Notes: generated by a model from the letters alone, not told the origin. A stretch of 64,000 bases of DNA from Rhodocollybia butyracea (GCA_015501585.1 JADNRY010000009.1:310001-374000); one strand, 5' to 3'. Shown: positions 21,385-34,321, counted from the first letter of the stretch. Made by a program: numbers and translations.

Positions 21385-23190
21385 ATGCGGCGCCTCATAG
21401 GCCTAAAGGCTTCCCGCCACAACAGCACTCAACAGCCTACAACCACAGATCACAGCCCTCCCCCAGCGTCACCCGAAATCCACATCCATTCCCAAAATGC
21501 ATACACGCACCAGACACCCGCGGAACCCACCGTAACTTATCACACTAATTTTCTTGGCCTCTTCGCCGAAAATGAAGACGATACCCCCATTGCTACCACA
21601 CTCGAGCCGAGGCTCACAGACTTTGTGCCCCCCATGGACGTCCACGAGTACGACTCTGAACTCGGGCATTCTGACCACATGCCCACATCCGGTCCCAGAG
21701 GTCCTCGACAGATCGAAGACCTTGATTACGTTGGAGGCTGGGGATTCGACCAATCTGGCAACCAGCAGTATGTAGCGGGCGGGAGAATCGAGGAAGTCGA
21801 GGATGAGGGAGCTGTAGCTGGGCCCTCGCGGCTGAGGGACGCAATGTCGCTGCCTTCAACGACGACTCCACCCCCACGGCCGCTTCTCCGCACGCGAAGA
21901 GAACTCTCTCAGTCGCCGCTCGTCCCGGAATATCACCGGTTCCAGACCCAGCATCCCCGGGTTGCGGATATTACGCGGACCACCCCGGCACGCTTTGCTT
22001 CTCCGCTTTCGATGTCCGGGTCCAGTCTTCCGCTGAGAGGATTCTCCCAGCACACCCATGATGGACAATTATTCTCAGAAGAGCTTTCGCCGCTTCCTTT
22101 ACCATTCGATAACGCAGCTCAGCCCTTAGCTGGTTCTTTGTCGAGTTATATAATCCCCGAGGAGGCCACGTTTTTGCCTACGGGGGATGCATCTGCACCA
22201 TTGACCGACTCCCTTGCAAGCCTTCCGCCATTGCGTGGATTCCATAATTTTCCTGCGTACCCCGAGCGTATTTCCGAGGAAGATCTGGTTCCTGAACCCT
22301 TCTCCTTTCCTTCTGAAGAAATGGCGATAGCATTTGCAGATCTGGGTAACTCTCTTGATAGTCTTCCGCCACCAGGGCCCCGAGAACCCATGATTACTCG
22401 TGCACCGGATGTCAGTCAGCGCCCAATGCCTATTCCTTTGCAACGTTCGACGGAAGATGACGAGAGGATCATTGAGCAGAATATCACTGCTATCAAGGAG
22501 ATATCGCAAATGGTAGAAGCCATACGATCGGTGAGTAAATTGTTGTTGAACGCGTACAAATGTTCCTCAACTGGTTATCCTAGCACGTATCAAGTCTCCG
22601 CCACTTGCGAAACGTCCAGCCACATCTCGAGACGTGTGCCGATATTTCAGAGTCGCTTTTGCGCGTACAGCAGACCCTTACACGTCGGCGGACCCTTCCC
22701 CAGGAACACTGGTCTCATCTGAGTTCATCATCGCGTTCAAGATACGAAAATCGTTTGTTGTCGCTACAGAGGTGATTCTTGTGTTTTGTAACCGTTATTC
22801 CTACCGTCGACTCAAGGCTTGAGGAAACTCCATAGATGTCTACGAAGACTATCAGACATGTCAAAACGGCTAGTGGAACCTGGCAAACTCGATCTACTGT
22901 TCAACAAACTCGGCCAGCACTACGAGAAACTCACCAACGTGGCGGATAAATTAGAGGTACGTTCTCTTAATTCCCATAACGCACTTGCAACGCCCCCCAC
23001 TAAACGAGGCCCATAGGACACCTTTGAGCGCCTAAAGCTTCGTCACTTGTACACCGTGGCGTCGAAGCTCACTGAAGAAGCGAACAAAAACCGTTCGACG
23101 TACATGAGTGCGCGTGAAATGTACGTCCACAAAAAGAGAGGCAAAATCCCTCGAGCAAGACGGCGATACCCCGGAATGGCTTCTCATTAA
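21385..23190 (+). CDS. Unknown fungal protein, disordered N-terminus and helical C-terminus
   Basis: Four exons (21385-22530, 22584-22771, 22824-22956, 23017-23190) join in frame to 546 aa. Residues 1-350 are Pro/Ser/Thr-rich and lack hydrophobic segments. From about residue 365 (DDERIIEQNITAIKEIS) to the end the protein is helical and basic, with coiled-coil-like stretches (HVSSLRHLRNVQPHLE, KLDLLFNKLGQHYEKL, DTFERLKLRHLYTVASKL) and a basic tail (KKRGKIPRARRR). No family is recognised. The layout would fit an adaptor or nuclear protein, but that is inference. The first exon is one long ORF and the others follow consensus splice sites. Confidence 0.75.
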
Positions 23191-24037
23191 TCCAAGCACA
23201 TTCAGCACATTCAGCGCATGCATGTTTCCCATCTGATTTCTCCTTGGTTTATTTTGCATTTATTTATTTATCTCCTTGGGTTTTCTCTTTATCTTCGCTT
23301 TATCTTCACGCTGATTTTGGACCCCATCGTATTCCATTCATAGATTCACTGGACCGTTCGGTGCTCACGATTCATTTATTTTCCTGATGCCTGATATTGA
23401 CTTTCTTAATGTATATAATGCTTCCACAGTGCTTTACCCACTTGATATGACTTTTAACGTTGGTTTTAACGTATGGATGATCTCGGCCTTTATGTATTAT
23501 AACGTGTACTACGACTCGATGTAATGGGGAATGCTTTTTGCATACGTATACCTACTGCAAAAAACCTCCCGTTAGTAGCGACTAAACCTTTCTGAATCCA
23601 CATACGATATGGGTCTGACCAGGACCCAAAACTTAGCAAAAAAACACCAAGTAGCCGAAACAAATGATACAATTGAGCAATATATGTACAACAATTTTCC
23701 AAGTATGACAGGTATGAAATAGTAAGTAAGTAATGGTATAAAAGAAATAGGTGGGTAGATGGTAGGTAGATAAGAAAATAAATACGACGAGATGCTAGAC
23801 AGTCTACGATACTAATAACATACAGATCCAAGTACAAATCGTAAACAAGCAGAAGGTAGTAGTAGAAGGAGCCAGAAAGAAAACAGCCGCAGACGCCTGG
23901 AGTTGACAAGCAGTGTTTTAGCAGTCACTAGGCGGGCATAGAAGAGGAGCACAAGGTATATACGGCGAACCTCGATCATATCGTTTGCGATTGCAGGTCT
24001 TCATCTGGATCGCATAGATCGATAGGCGATGTAAAAT
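23191..24037. other. Intergenic between convergent genes, AT-rich
   Basis: 3' flanks of the unknown gene (plus) and of membrane paralogue B (minus). A long minus-strand ORF (23490-23909) is rich in Tyr/Leu because the DNA is AT-rich and simple. I do not accept it as a gene. Confidence 0.5.
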
Positions 24038-26139
24038 TCATTGCCTGTACAAGGAAAATTCAGCGCATCGAAAAGATTGCACATGATTGGTACCCACATA
24101 TGGATGCATAACACTCGAACGACGGGAGGCGGAAGGATCTTCTGCTGTGGGTGGAGGAGGAACGCGCGGGATGTGTGGAATGACAATGACGCCTGAATTG
24201 GGCCTCTTGTCCTTCCTAGATCCTGCCCGAATGGTCTCAATGCTGGTTTGCTCCTCAGTCTCGTGCCGCCGAGACCGTGAACGATGACGATGATGATGGG
24301 ATCGGACTGGATGTACGGGTGCGTCCGACTGCATCTCCCAAGTCATTGAGCCATTATTACTATCGGCCACCCAAACCCTCCCGTGGAGCGTTGGGGAGTC
24401 GAAGTTACTTTCTGGATCAGATTCATACTGAGGGGTAGCTTCGCCTTCGTACTCTTGCTCTCTTGTATATGCGTCAAGATCAAGTTCCGCATCATCTTCT
24501 AGGTAATGGGCATTTGGTGTGTTGGGCTTTGGTGAAGATGTAGTGTGCTCACGATTATATTCAGGAAGTGAAGATGCTCGTTCGGTGTTCGCCGAAGATG
24601 ATATTTTGACCCGATACCCATTTTCTCGAGTAATGGAACGTGGGAAGAATACCTAGCAGAAATGAGTACATTGATATTTCGCGATAGATCGATAGCGCTG
24701 ACGAAAAGAGTGATGGCAGACGACACGACGCAACCAATCCCACCTAGCATACAGAGTAGATCTTGAAAGATATCATCAGCCAGGAAGACAAGCTAATAGC
24801 GTATATGAGTTTTTACCGGAAGCGGCCCTGTGGTATAGAATGAGGACAGAGTTAAGCAAAAGAAAAGCTACGAAGAATCATACCCATTGTTAACAATATC
24901 ATGACCCCCTCTCACAGCGTCGAGAGCTAGGATAAGAAGAGGGAAATGGAAAAGGAATCGGAATATTATGCGAATGATCTAGGACAAGATGTCAGCACTT
25001 TTTAAGAAACGCAAGTAGGAAAAGATTGACATTGAGTTGATAAAAGATTGTCAAACGCATGACTACTTCAGGTTCTGCACCCTCGGATTTAACGCGTCGT
25101 ATGAAGCCAGGGAAACGAGCCAGGACGTATATAAAGCAAAGAGTTGTCGCAAGGCCAGCAGCCGATCCAGCAATGAAAATCCATACAAAGCACTTTGAGA
25201 ACCTTCAGTGGATAAACCTTCAGACCGTAAAAACGACAAACCAGGTCCAAGTCACTTCGCTTGATGATGACAGTCAGAGGCATCCCCAGTATAGCTATTA
25301 CGCTACCTGAAAGATAAATTAAGTATAGTTCCAGTATCAAGAGGCTTCATACGGCGCACCAATATACCAAACGCGGAATTCACAGCTCTTGAACCAATCC
25401 CGTTTGTGAGGTCCTTGATGTAATAAAAATAACCAGAAAGTTAGTTCTACGGACATAGACAGGCATCAGGCTACAAGCTTGACTGAACAGCAGTAAGTGT
25501 CCGACCTTCGAGGTGGGTTACTCTTGTGAACAAGGCAAATGATGAGATAGTGATGGACAAGATTCATAAGAAAGCTCACAGTTCAAGTGCCCATCCAGCG
25601 GCCAGAACAAAGAAAAGCGGAAGTAGAAATTTTCGAGCTGAGTGTGTCCATGCTATGAATGGGAGGGCCAGTACTAGAACAAGGGTGAGCTGGAGGTAAA
25701 TGTGATATTTCAATCACATACCTTTACCATCCGGTAGCACCACGACGGCTAGAGTGACAAGTGTTGGTTACTGCGCCAGGAAGTAAAATGACACCAAACC
25801 TTGCCCATAGGATAGTACAGTCATACCGAGAGCGAATACCATAAGCAATGGTACTGTTGCCAGATATGAATATCTGTAGTTCAATAATCGTTTTCAATCC
25901 AAAACACATCCCTGAAATCGAGACGTACGTCATTACTCTTTTAAATGCACCAGGCTGACGCCCAGAGCCCCATTTGAGGCATTGGAACTTGTCGTAAGAG
26001 TAGAGATGAACAAACAGAAAACTTTCAAACTATGTACACAGCTAAGGATCAGTTGAGTGGGTGTCAATCGGTGTAAGAAGCTCACTAGACACGCCAATAT
26101 AGCCCATAGAAGATACGCAGATGAGGAGAAACCGCTCAT
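24038..26139 (-). CDS. Fungal multi-pass membrane protein, paralogue B
   Basis: Start MSGFSSSAYLLWAILAC. Spliced exons give FESFLFVHLYSYDKFQC, SGRQPGAFKRVMT, YSYLATVPLLMVFALGMTV, LLPLFFVLAAGWALEL, LEELTFWLFLLHQGPHKRDW, GSVIAILGMPLTVIIKRSD, KCFVWIFIAGSAAGLATT, ARFPGFIRRVKSEGAEPEVV, MRLTIFYQLN, VSSAITLFV and FFPRSITRENGY. The long hydrophilic tail contains SRSRRHETEEQ and a Pro-rich stretch and ends at 24038. Segment order equals paralogue A (9137-10783), but this tail is much longer. About seven TM helices are predicted by eye. The family appears fungus-specific and of unknown role. The tail is presumably cytosolic and a candidate for regulation by phosphorylation (inference). Confidence 0.78.
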
Positions 26140-26329
26140 GAAGGCAGGAAAAGAAAACGATGGAAGACAACAAGACCGGCCAGTTTGGAATAAGATACAA
26201 AGAAAGGTTGCTTTAACTTCTCAGTGAAGATGATAAGCTTTGCGGAGTTTGGTTTGCCGGTTGCCTCGGCAGAATTTTCCTTGATTCCAACGAGATCACT
26301 ACTTTATATTATGATTATCTACTTGTGAT

Positions 26330-29300
26330 CTACTGTAACTCAAGCAACCTCATTTTCCAATCTCCGGCCTCTCCGTCTGTCTGCGGCTTCGCCACTCTCT
26401 CCACTGGGTTGATTCTTCTCTGTTTATGGACTTCTTCCATCCTCGCCGCCCAACTATCTGCTAAAGGTTGGGTTTGACCATCACCGTCACCATCTATCGA
26501 CATGGGTATGGTCCAGATTTCTTCTACTGCTGCGTTTAGCTCGGATTCGAATTTTTCTAGCTCCTTTTGCATTGCCATTCCCTCTTCACGATGCTCCGAT
26601 GTGAACTTGAGAAGGTGAGGTAAAAGTCTTTTACTTTCCCCTATAGGCAAGAGCTTAGGTTTAGCGAGGAGTAATTATCAAGGCAAGTACCTCGTGTCCC
26701 ACTAAATCTTCCGACGAGCTTCGTAATAGAACGTAGCAGATATTCCTCTTCGTCAACAGTACCTTTGCGGCCAGAGCCTACTTTACGCTCCATCTTTCGC
26801 TTAGAACGTGAGCTTCGTCTACCAAAGTCAATCAGCTCCACACCGGGTACCGTAACAATGGACAAACTTGGTTGTTCTCGAAGCGGCTGTAGACGGGGCT
26901 ACAGTATACCTCGTAAAAGCCGTAGGAGCCATTGAGACATCCGTCATAACATCCACGTTGTGCAGTGCCGTATCTTCGACTCCATAAAACTCATCTAGCA
27001 TCAAGGGATATTAGCAAAAAGGACGGCACAAAGGGATCGCATTCAGCTCACCGGGTTCCTCGATCTTCTTGACGCGTAGCTCTCGTATCCGGTTTAACTG
27101 CTTTCGGAGTTGCTCTTTCATCTCACTCACGTCATCATCGAACTGAGCTTTGCTCTCCAACGCCCCAGGATGTATCACGTCTTCCACGAGTTCAGGGTTC
27201 CTTTCAGCGTAGTCTACTCATCAACGAACATCGTTCAAAAAAAACGGAGTGGTTGATAACAAAACAACTCACGATCCTCAGAGCTTCTGAAAATTCATGC
27301 CCTTGGACAAGTGTGATTACAGCAGTACGCACGTCCGAAGTGTAGTCCAAAATTATCCTAGCAGCTTCAGCGTAACGTTTCTTGGACGTCAAATCCTCTG
27401 AGTTACGTATGTGAAACCTTGACGAACATATCAACAGTGTTCAACGCACCTGATAAACGATATGCCATAGCTTGGATATCTTCCATGTTCGCTAGTTCGG
27501 AATGTCGAAGGGCCAATTCAAAGAGATCTTGCCACTCGAGTGCTTTCTCGTATGAAACCATAGCCTTTTGAAGACTTTTCGCTTCAACGAAGACTAGCAC
27601 GAATCAGTTCGTGATTATGACTGAGCTTGGAATATTTACCGGCGGCAGCCTGGCGGAATTCCCTCCGTTCGAACAGCCAATCTCCATAAATTATCAATAC
27701 CTCCTGCGTAAGTACATCAGTATTTCCCAATATTGAAGAAAGAAGGCAATGACTTCGTAACGATCCGTCCCCGTCCATATCGACAAGGCAACCTCATACA
27801 GCGAATGCCGCTCAATATATTGAAGAGCTTCTCCAAAATGTTCGGTGTCTAACAAAAGATCAGCTCGTAGCGAAATATGCGCAAAGGGAAGAAACACACT
27901 AGCTAGAGCCAGATTCCTCAATGCACTTGTGTATCTCGCCAGGTGGTCATCTATCCTGAATTTTTGGTAATTTTTATCTTCGACTGCCCGTAGCTCACGT
28001 AGGAAGGGCAGGTATTCTCGAGGGTCCTATTATGGGAGAGTTAAAATCGGGTAGGACAACGAAACGAGGTGACTGAACCTTTTGCGAATGCTGGGCAACC
28101 ATCAACACCAACGAAAAATCGTACATTCCGAGCGCGGTATCAAAAAGTTTGTTGGCGTCGACAAGGAAGATGATATATTTAACAGCATCCTCTACCAAAG
28201 TAGGTTCTGCGCCTGCGTCATGGTTGAGTGTAAGAATCCAAGCTAGAAGTATTCTTCAGACCTTTCAGACGCAATAGCAATGACAAGGCAGATTCATGAT
28301 CTGGAGGACTCTTGATAACGTGTGCGGTCAGAATGGTGTTAACGTAGGCCTTGATGTCCTTTTCTTCAAGCTTTTCGCGAAGGGCGTCGCTTATTTTACG
28401 AATCGTCTCGGAAGAAAGAGGCTTCATGCCTTGACTGAATGATAGGTTAGCAATATCCCATGCAACTAGTAGTATCCTACCCAAGGTTAGTGAGAAACAA
28501 ATTAAGATGATCGACTTCATGAACTTGAGTAACAAAAGTACTTAGTCCGTCTAAGAACGCAGTCTCATCATGCTCAACGAGAAAATTCATATCGATACGA
28601 TGTTTCCTGCAAGAAAAGAACGCCTTGCGGTATTCTCCACTGCGTGCTACGTTAGTACACGAGATTTGAGCACAATGGAAACGAAACTAAACTCACGCAT
28701 TTAAATCCTGTTTCACCACCTCTAAGACCAACGGTCTAGGGTTGATCGTTTCAAGATTTCCTCTCGGCATCTGAAGCACAAGACTCATGGAGCTCGGAAT
28801 ACAAACGACTATCCTAGATCCCCGCTCGATGCGTCGCTTTTCCCAGTCACTAGGTATCGCTTTCAGGTTATCTGGGTCATCTGCATTTGCCAGCAGTGGA
28901 ATGAGTGTCTCTAGGGGAGCGAAAACCGCTTCGTGAGCTCCAGTGGTGTAGATAAGGTAGCCGGACGCGACAGTGAACGAGGTCACATTCATTGCCAAGG
29001 TTCGACACTGAGTGTTTTTTCCGCAGACCTGTAACCTTCCAGATTCAATGAGACCAATACAGATATCGGTAGAAGCAAGGGTGATGTGCTGGGCAGTAGA
29101 GCAAAAGTTTAAGAAACCGCCGAATGAGGTGCTGGTACCGCTTTCCGCATCGACTGTATCGGATAATTAGTTCAAGGCAATGGTACCTTACAATATCATA
29201 CCTCTAAAGAGTTCGCCGTCTTTAGCTTCCCATAACACTGCATCAGACGAACTGAGGAGACGACCATTGCAAGATGACATGATAACTGGGACAGTTTCTG

Positions 29301-31346
29301 TGAGCTGCTCCCCATCAAACTTGATGACAGTCACCACATCCGATTCCAGTGATGAACCTAGCACGACCACTATAAACGAACGGGGAGCATCCAAACCCAG
29401 TGCATCATCTGCCTATAGCTGAAACCCGAGTACTTAGCTATCCAGGAGATGATCCGAGTTGGATCCATGACTTTTCCTCTTCCGGTTACCAGACGTGTAT
29501 GCAGATCGTAAATCTCAACGTATCCATGTTCCCAGAGAAAACCAAGGGCGTCGAAAGAATTCAAAAAGTGCCAATGTATCGGTACATGCGCCTGTGAAGC
29601 AAAATCTGCTCCTTTTCTGGTACAGCAAGTTGTGTCGAAGACATAGGTGGAGGTACATTCTGTGTCCGAAAAGATGTCAAAAGGGCAGTGGCTAAGTCGC
29701 TTCTTTGTCAGCCGACGATTCTCACCTCAGGGCGTTTACTTACAGCCATCAATAACTGCTACCGATCCTGAATCTATCGGAGGTTTGCTCATGGAGCTCG
29801 TAGTCTCCCAGATGTAGGTGCGGAAGAATACCTGAGCTTTACACTTGGTGATGAGAGTCCACTAAGGTTACAAGATCACCGACACTCACAAGACGTTGCT
29901 AGTATTAGTTCTAGAGCTAGCTCAGGATGCCATTCCACCGAAGTAAAATGTGATTGAGAAGGAGCCGAGATTTCTTGCTTCAAATACCTGGAGTGAGTCA
30001 GAGTACGTCTAGGAACGAGCCCTTTTTTCATACCAATGATAGTTGCCGGTCGTCCATAGTTGTACTATGAAAAAGGAGTTTGAAAACCAATCGCCATCGT
30101 AAGACAAAACTTACCAAGATCGCTAGCACTATCCCTCTCTATCCAAAGAGCTACCACATTCGAGTCTGAGCTCCATCTCACTTCCTTCACTTTGTACCCC
30201 CATTTTAGTTTACCACCCACGGACGCAAGGCCCTGATCCGGTCGAAGTTCAAAATCTCCGTGACGGAGACCATTTCGCTCGAAGAACACGACATCATGTT
30301 TTCCTTCCCGTCCAGCGCCACCACCCTCAAACTTTCCGAACCGTTGTGTACTAGCGATCAGGCTCCCTGAAGGTCTCCATGAAAGGGTATGTTCTAAGCC
30401 AGGAATAGGTTCAGATGTCGACTGAAGGACTGCTTGATGATCGTAAACTCGTAGAACACGATGTGGAAGGCTTCCAGAGTTTGTGATGGATGATACCACA
30501 AAATACGCCCCGTCTCCTCGCCAACTTATTCGAGGAAAGTTGTCTTCATCTGGGCTGCATCCAGCAAAGATGTCGGACGTTGATGCCTGGGCAGCAGCTT
30601 TACCAAGAGATCCGTGAAATTGTGTTTGTTTAGATCCCCATCCAACGTTGATTGGCATGTCTAGAAAGAGATAAGCTTAAACATCTCAGAAACAAGATTA
30701 TGCACCTTGCCCGAAATCCGTTGTTTCCAAAGCGGCCTCAGAAATTATATCGAAAGTCAGAGTCATCAAAATAAGTTTGTTTGTGCCTAAGTGCAAGGCT
30801 GTTTAGCAAAGTGTTCACTTTATTTCCAAGGACCATACCAGTGACCAGAGCGAGAAGTGAGTCATCCGGACTCCAGGACGCAGCTAAAATTCCATCGTCG
30901 ACGCTTCCTTGTACCTCCATCTGTAGTCTATGAACAAAATGGCGCTAAATGGGATATCTTTAATTTACCATTGGTATTTCATCGTCTAGAGACGCAGTAG
31001 TGATATCACCATTTCGCGTAATCGCGACTAGATTTCGGTTGTCTTGAATGACCCTCAACGAAATTACTTGCGCTGTTGGCCCATGAGCGGCCGTGGTGAA
31101 TGTTGCGATGCATTCAGGCGCTGCTCCCTTTATTCAGTTCATTAAGTACTGGATAAATAGATCTGAAAGAAAACATACCAAAGCGTTTTTATCAATTCTA
31201 TAGATCTGGACGTTAACTCCTTCGTCTACAGACTGGTTCTCTGAAGCAACATATAGAACATTTTCATCCAAGTCAATCGCGATACCAGAGACGTTGGTAT
31301 TGTTGAATGAGGCAACGTCGAACGAGCCAAGAGAGAGATTTCGCAT
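26330..31346 (-). CDS. ELP1: Elongator complex subunit 1 (IKI3/ELP1)
   Basis: Largest gene of the window, with many short introns. It starts MRNLSLGSFDVASF at 31346 with N-terminal WD40 blades (SWSPDDSLLALVTG, NFPRISWRGDGAYFVVSS, LSWRPSGSLIASTQR, VRWSSDSNVVALWIERDS). A second propeller and an alpha-solenoid follow (LVEDAVKYIIFLVDANKLF, YEKALEWQDLFELALRHS, FSEALRIV). The C-terminal signature is FYGVEDTALHNVDVMTD, SRSSRSKRKMERK and GRKGTVDEEEYLLRSITKL, ending MRLLELQ at 26330. Elp1 is the scaffold of Elongator, the cytosolic complex that starts cm5/mcm5/ncm5 modification of wobble uridine in tRNAs; the basic patch before GRKGTVDEEE is the conserved tRNA-binding/NLS region. It is divergent from EFG1. 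The tRNA-Val(UAC) genes of this window have wobble U of the kind Elongator modifies. Confidence 0.95.
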
Positions 31347-31436
31347 GGGAGTTCAATTGTTTAAAAATTTGAACTGTTTCTTACCGGGCCGGAGAGGAAG
31401 ACAGATCTGGGCGCCAATCAAATGTTTCTCAAAAAC
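31347..31436. promoter_or_regulatory. Short bidirectional promoter, ELP1 / EFG1
   Basis: Only 90 bp separate the ELP1 ATG (31346, minus) from the preferred EFG1 ATG (31437, plus), or 75 bp if the upstream ATG at 31422 is used. Both 5' UTRs and the core promoter elements must fit in or overlap this gap. No TATA box is obvious. Confidence 0.6.
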
Positions 31437-32302
31437 ATGGGACCAGTACGAACAGAAAAATCTTCGTCGCGCCCAGTCCCAGGACCTTCAAAGAGGAAAG
31501 CTAGAGTTGCAAATGTCGATGATGCATCCTCTGCCCTACCCGGTGTACAGAAAATTAAATCTGCAATCAGGCAGACGAAAAGGCTACTGGCTAAAGTCAC
31601 TTTACTCTAATATACCCACTGCTTCACGTACTGACCAAGTTTTACAGGAAAAACTCGCCGCGGATGCTCGTGTCACCGCTGAACGAAAGTTGAAGTCTTT
31701 AGAAGCCGATTTAGCAAAGGCAGAAATCAGTCGGAAAGAGCGAACAATGTCCACACGATATCATAAAGTGAAATTCTTCGGTGAGCTTCATATCAACTTT
31801 TGGAAAACTTTCATGCATAATCTTTATATAGAGCGACAAAAAGTCGTTCGTAAAATAAATCAGACAAAGAAGAAACTTTCCGAAGCGGATGCTTCATCTG
31901 GTCGGGAATCTTTCAAAACATTACTGTACGAGCACCGAGTCGAGCTAAACTACATAAATGTACGTGACCACCGGACATTCATTTCGCAATTACCATTCTC
32001 ATCTACTGATCAAGCATTACCCGAAAACCAAGAAGTACATTTCACTCTTTCCCCCAGAAGTGCGAGATAAATCATCAGAAATAACACCAGCATCATCAGC
32101 GGAGTCTGGCGTAGAACGTGAAGAGATAAAGACATGGATACGCAAGCAAATGGAAGCAGGGGTCTTACCAAGTGAACCAGAGAGTGCTCAGCGGTCGGAG
32201 CATAAGTCCCGGATGCAGTGGGATGAGAAGGCCAACAAAAAGGCGGTGAAGGATGATGACGATGTCGTTGAGGAAAAAGACGATTTCTTCGACGACAACT
32301 AG
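31437..32302 (+). CDS. EFG1: rRNA-processing protein EFG1
   Basis: Four exons (31437-31595, 31648-31780, 31832-31959, 32015-32302) join in frame to 235 aa, the usual length. Family blocks in order are LPGVQKIKSAIRQTKRLLAK, AERKLKSLEADLAKAE, ERTMSTRYHKVKFF, RQKVVRKINQTKKKL, and HYPKTKKYISLFPPEVR, then an acidic tail ending KDDFFDDN. The first donor is GTCACT, unusual but required for the frame. Efg1 is a nucleolar basic coiled-coil protein needed for early 18S rRNA processing in the SSU processome. An ATG at 31422 would add five residues (MFLKN); the start at 31437 (MGPVRTEKSS) is slightly preferred. Confidence 0.9.
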
Positions 32303-32794
32303 ACTCTAAAGGCAGGATCAAGTACAGTTTATAATCTCTTCAGGCTGTAGTGCCTTTTCTACGATATGTTGTGACGGGAACCAATGGCTCGTAGCTTACC
32401 TGCTGTCCCAAAACCCTTAGCCTCAAGTACTTGATCCCAGCATCCACAATATTTCAAGTTTGCATCGGGAGCTACTTCGATAGCTCACTAGCCATCAAAC
32501 CCATGGACATAAGTACTATTACAGTTATACAGCTTTCTTTTGACTGTACATATCAGAAAATTGCGGGTGCCGATTCCTTCACTATCCAATCATCATATCC
32601 TTGCTTGTCCTTGGGCCAGGAAGGAGAAGAGCTTCAAAAGGGAAAGGATTAAGAGATATTCCAAAAGCAATGATATGAAAGGCGCCAAGATAATGCTTCT
32701 CTGGTGTTCAGCGATTAGAAGCTACAGCATGACGGAAAGACAAGGAAAGAACAGCGATAGCGAGACATCTCATGAGGAGAAATCAGATAGAAGA
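32303..32794. other. Intergenic between convergent genes
   Basis: 3' flanks of EFG1 and of the unknown gene on the minus strand. Overlapping short plus-strand ORFs (32431-32935) have no recognisable content. Confidence 0.45.
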
Positions 32795-34321
32795 CTACCA
32801 AGGACTATCTTCGTTGTTATGGTCGAATGGCACCGTGACTGGCTCCGTGGCCGAAGCAGAGCTACTAGTAATATGAACGCTCGAGTTGACGGAAGCTGCT
32901 CTGCTGTGTGTGTTGACACTGTTCATTTCACCTAGAGTCATCACATAAATGATCGCTCGATGGAAAAGCTCACAGCACATACCGCTAGCGTCATCCCTGT
33001 TGCTGCTGCTCTTACTCTTTCTCTTTTTTCCTACGCCACTACCACGAGCATTCTGCTTGGCTCTTTCGTTCTTTCTCCTCAAAGCGGAATAAACAACGCA
33101 GATCCCCCTTGGGCAGATAGCTCCATGGACAGAGCATTCCAATTTACCTTCAAGTTCTTCGAGATTCTGCTTGATATTTTCCGCTTCGGCAGAGTAGATC
33201 GCGTCACCATTAGAATGAGGTGTTTCCCAACTAGCAACGGAAGATTCGTAATCAAGATCCTCGTCCAGAGCAATACCAAAGGGTGTGCCATCTGAGACAG
33301 TCAAATGTCCCGTTCCGGCGAGGAGATCATCGTACTGAGCGTTGGCCATCACTGCACGGTCTGCCGCTACATTCGAGGCAATATTCGACGAGCCTGAGCC
33401 TGAGCTAGTGTTACGGGCGAGACCCGGAGGTGCAGAGGGCGGATTCGCTCGAGAAGCAGAAAGGTCTGGGGGGTGCTGAGTAGCAGCGGCTAATTTGGGT
33501 GTGGCTCTCCGGGCATTCTTAGCTCCTGCGACAAGCGGAGGATTAGACCTCCGCGCACTTTGACCAGCCTTGGGCGTCGACGGAGCCTTTGGCGTAGCGG
33601 AAGAATTAACAGATACACTATTTTGAGAACGAGCTGTTGATGCAGCTTTAGAATGACTAGGCACTTTGTTGACAGAGCTCGGCCGTCCAGAATTCCAAGT
33701 AGAGCGTTGAGCCTCTAGGGAATCAGGCTTAGGCGCGATCGTACTCTGAGCCCATGCCTTGGAACCGACAGCTACGATACAATAAGAATGCGGAGAAGGA
33801 ATGCGAGATCGAGCGCGCACTAGGCTTAGATTCTTTGGCAGGAGGAGGGAACAAGGAAACCGGAAGCATTCGACACATCTTCTTGTTGGTCGCACCTTCT
33901 ACGGGTACTTGGCACCAATGCGTCAACGGATAAGGTTGTTTTACGATTCTGAAAGATAAACAAACAACTTGAATCGATGTTCAAATAGATAATGACTTGA
34001 ACAAAGTACTCACGAATTATTGATACTCCACTCATCGAACCATTTGTCTTGTACAGAGATCGTGTTCCAGCCTGGGGTTTAGTATATAAGGGGTCAAAAG
34101 ATGTACAATGGATGATACATACTCCTATAATCGGAATGGTTCGAATAGAAAATCCGGGTGCAGCACGGCTTTTCCTCCTCGTTTGGGTTCTGGAGGAATT
34201 CAGCCCTGGGGAGATTATTTGATTGGTGTATGATTTACAAAACTGCATCTGCCCACCATCTGTGCTCGCCGAGAAGGATTTTATGGTTTGTGAAGTCACG
34301 GTCAACTTCGATAAGGACCAT
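32795..34321 (-). CDS. Unknown conserved-looking fungal protein with Ser/Pro/Ala-rich middle
   Basis: About six exons. The start MVLIEVDRDFTNHKILLGEH at 34321 splices (donor GTGGGC) into WAEFLQNPNEEEKPCCTR, IFYSNHSDYR, then WNTISVQDKWFDEWSINN, KQPYPLTHWCQVPVEG, KKMCRMLPVSLFPPP and VGSKAWAQSTIAPKPDS. A long low-complexity stretch rich in Ser, Pro and Ala follows. Near the C-terminus is a compact block with several Cys and basic residues (CSVHGAICPRGICVVYS, RRKNERAKQ, GVGKKRKSKSSS). A last intron (GTATGT...TCTAG) leads to a Ser/Thr-rich end at 32795. The Cys/His arrangement could bind metal, but I recognise no family. The frame is continuous through every junction examined. Confidence 0.7.

Noticed and set aside
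23490..23909. 139-codon minus-strand ORF rich in Tyr, Leu and Ser
   Set aside because: Composition follows the local AT-rich simple sequence. It lies between convergent 3' ends and shows no splice structure or family likeness.
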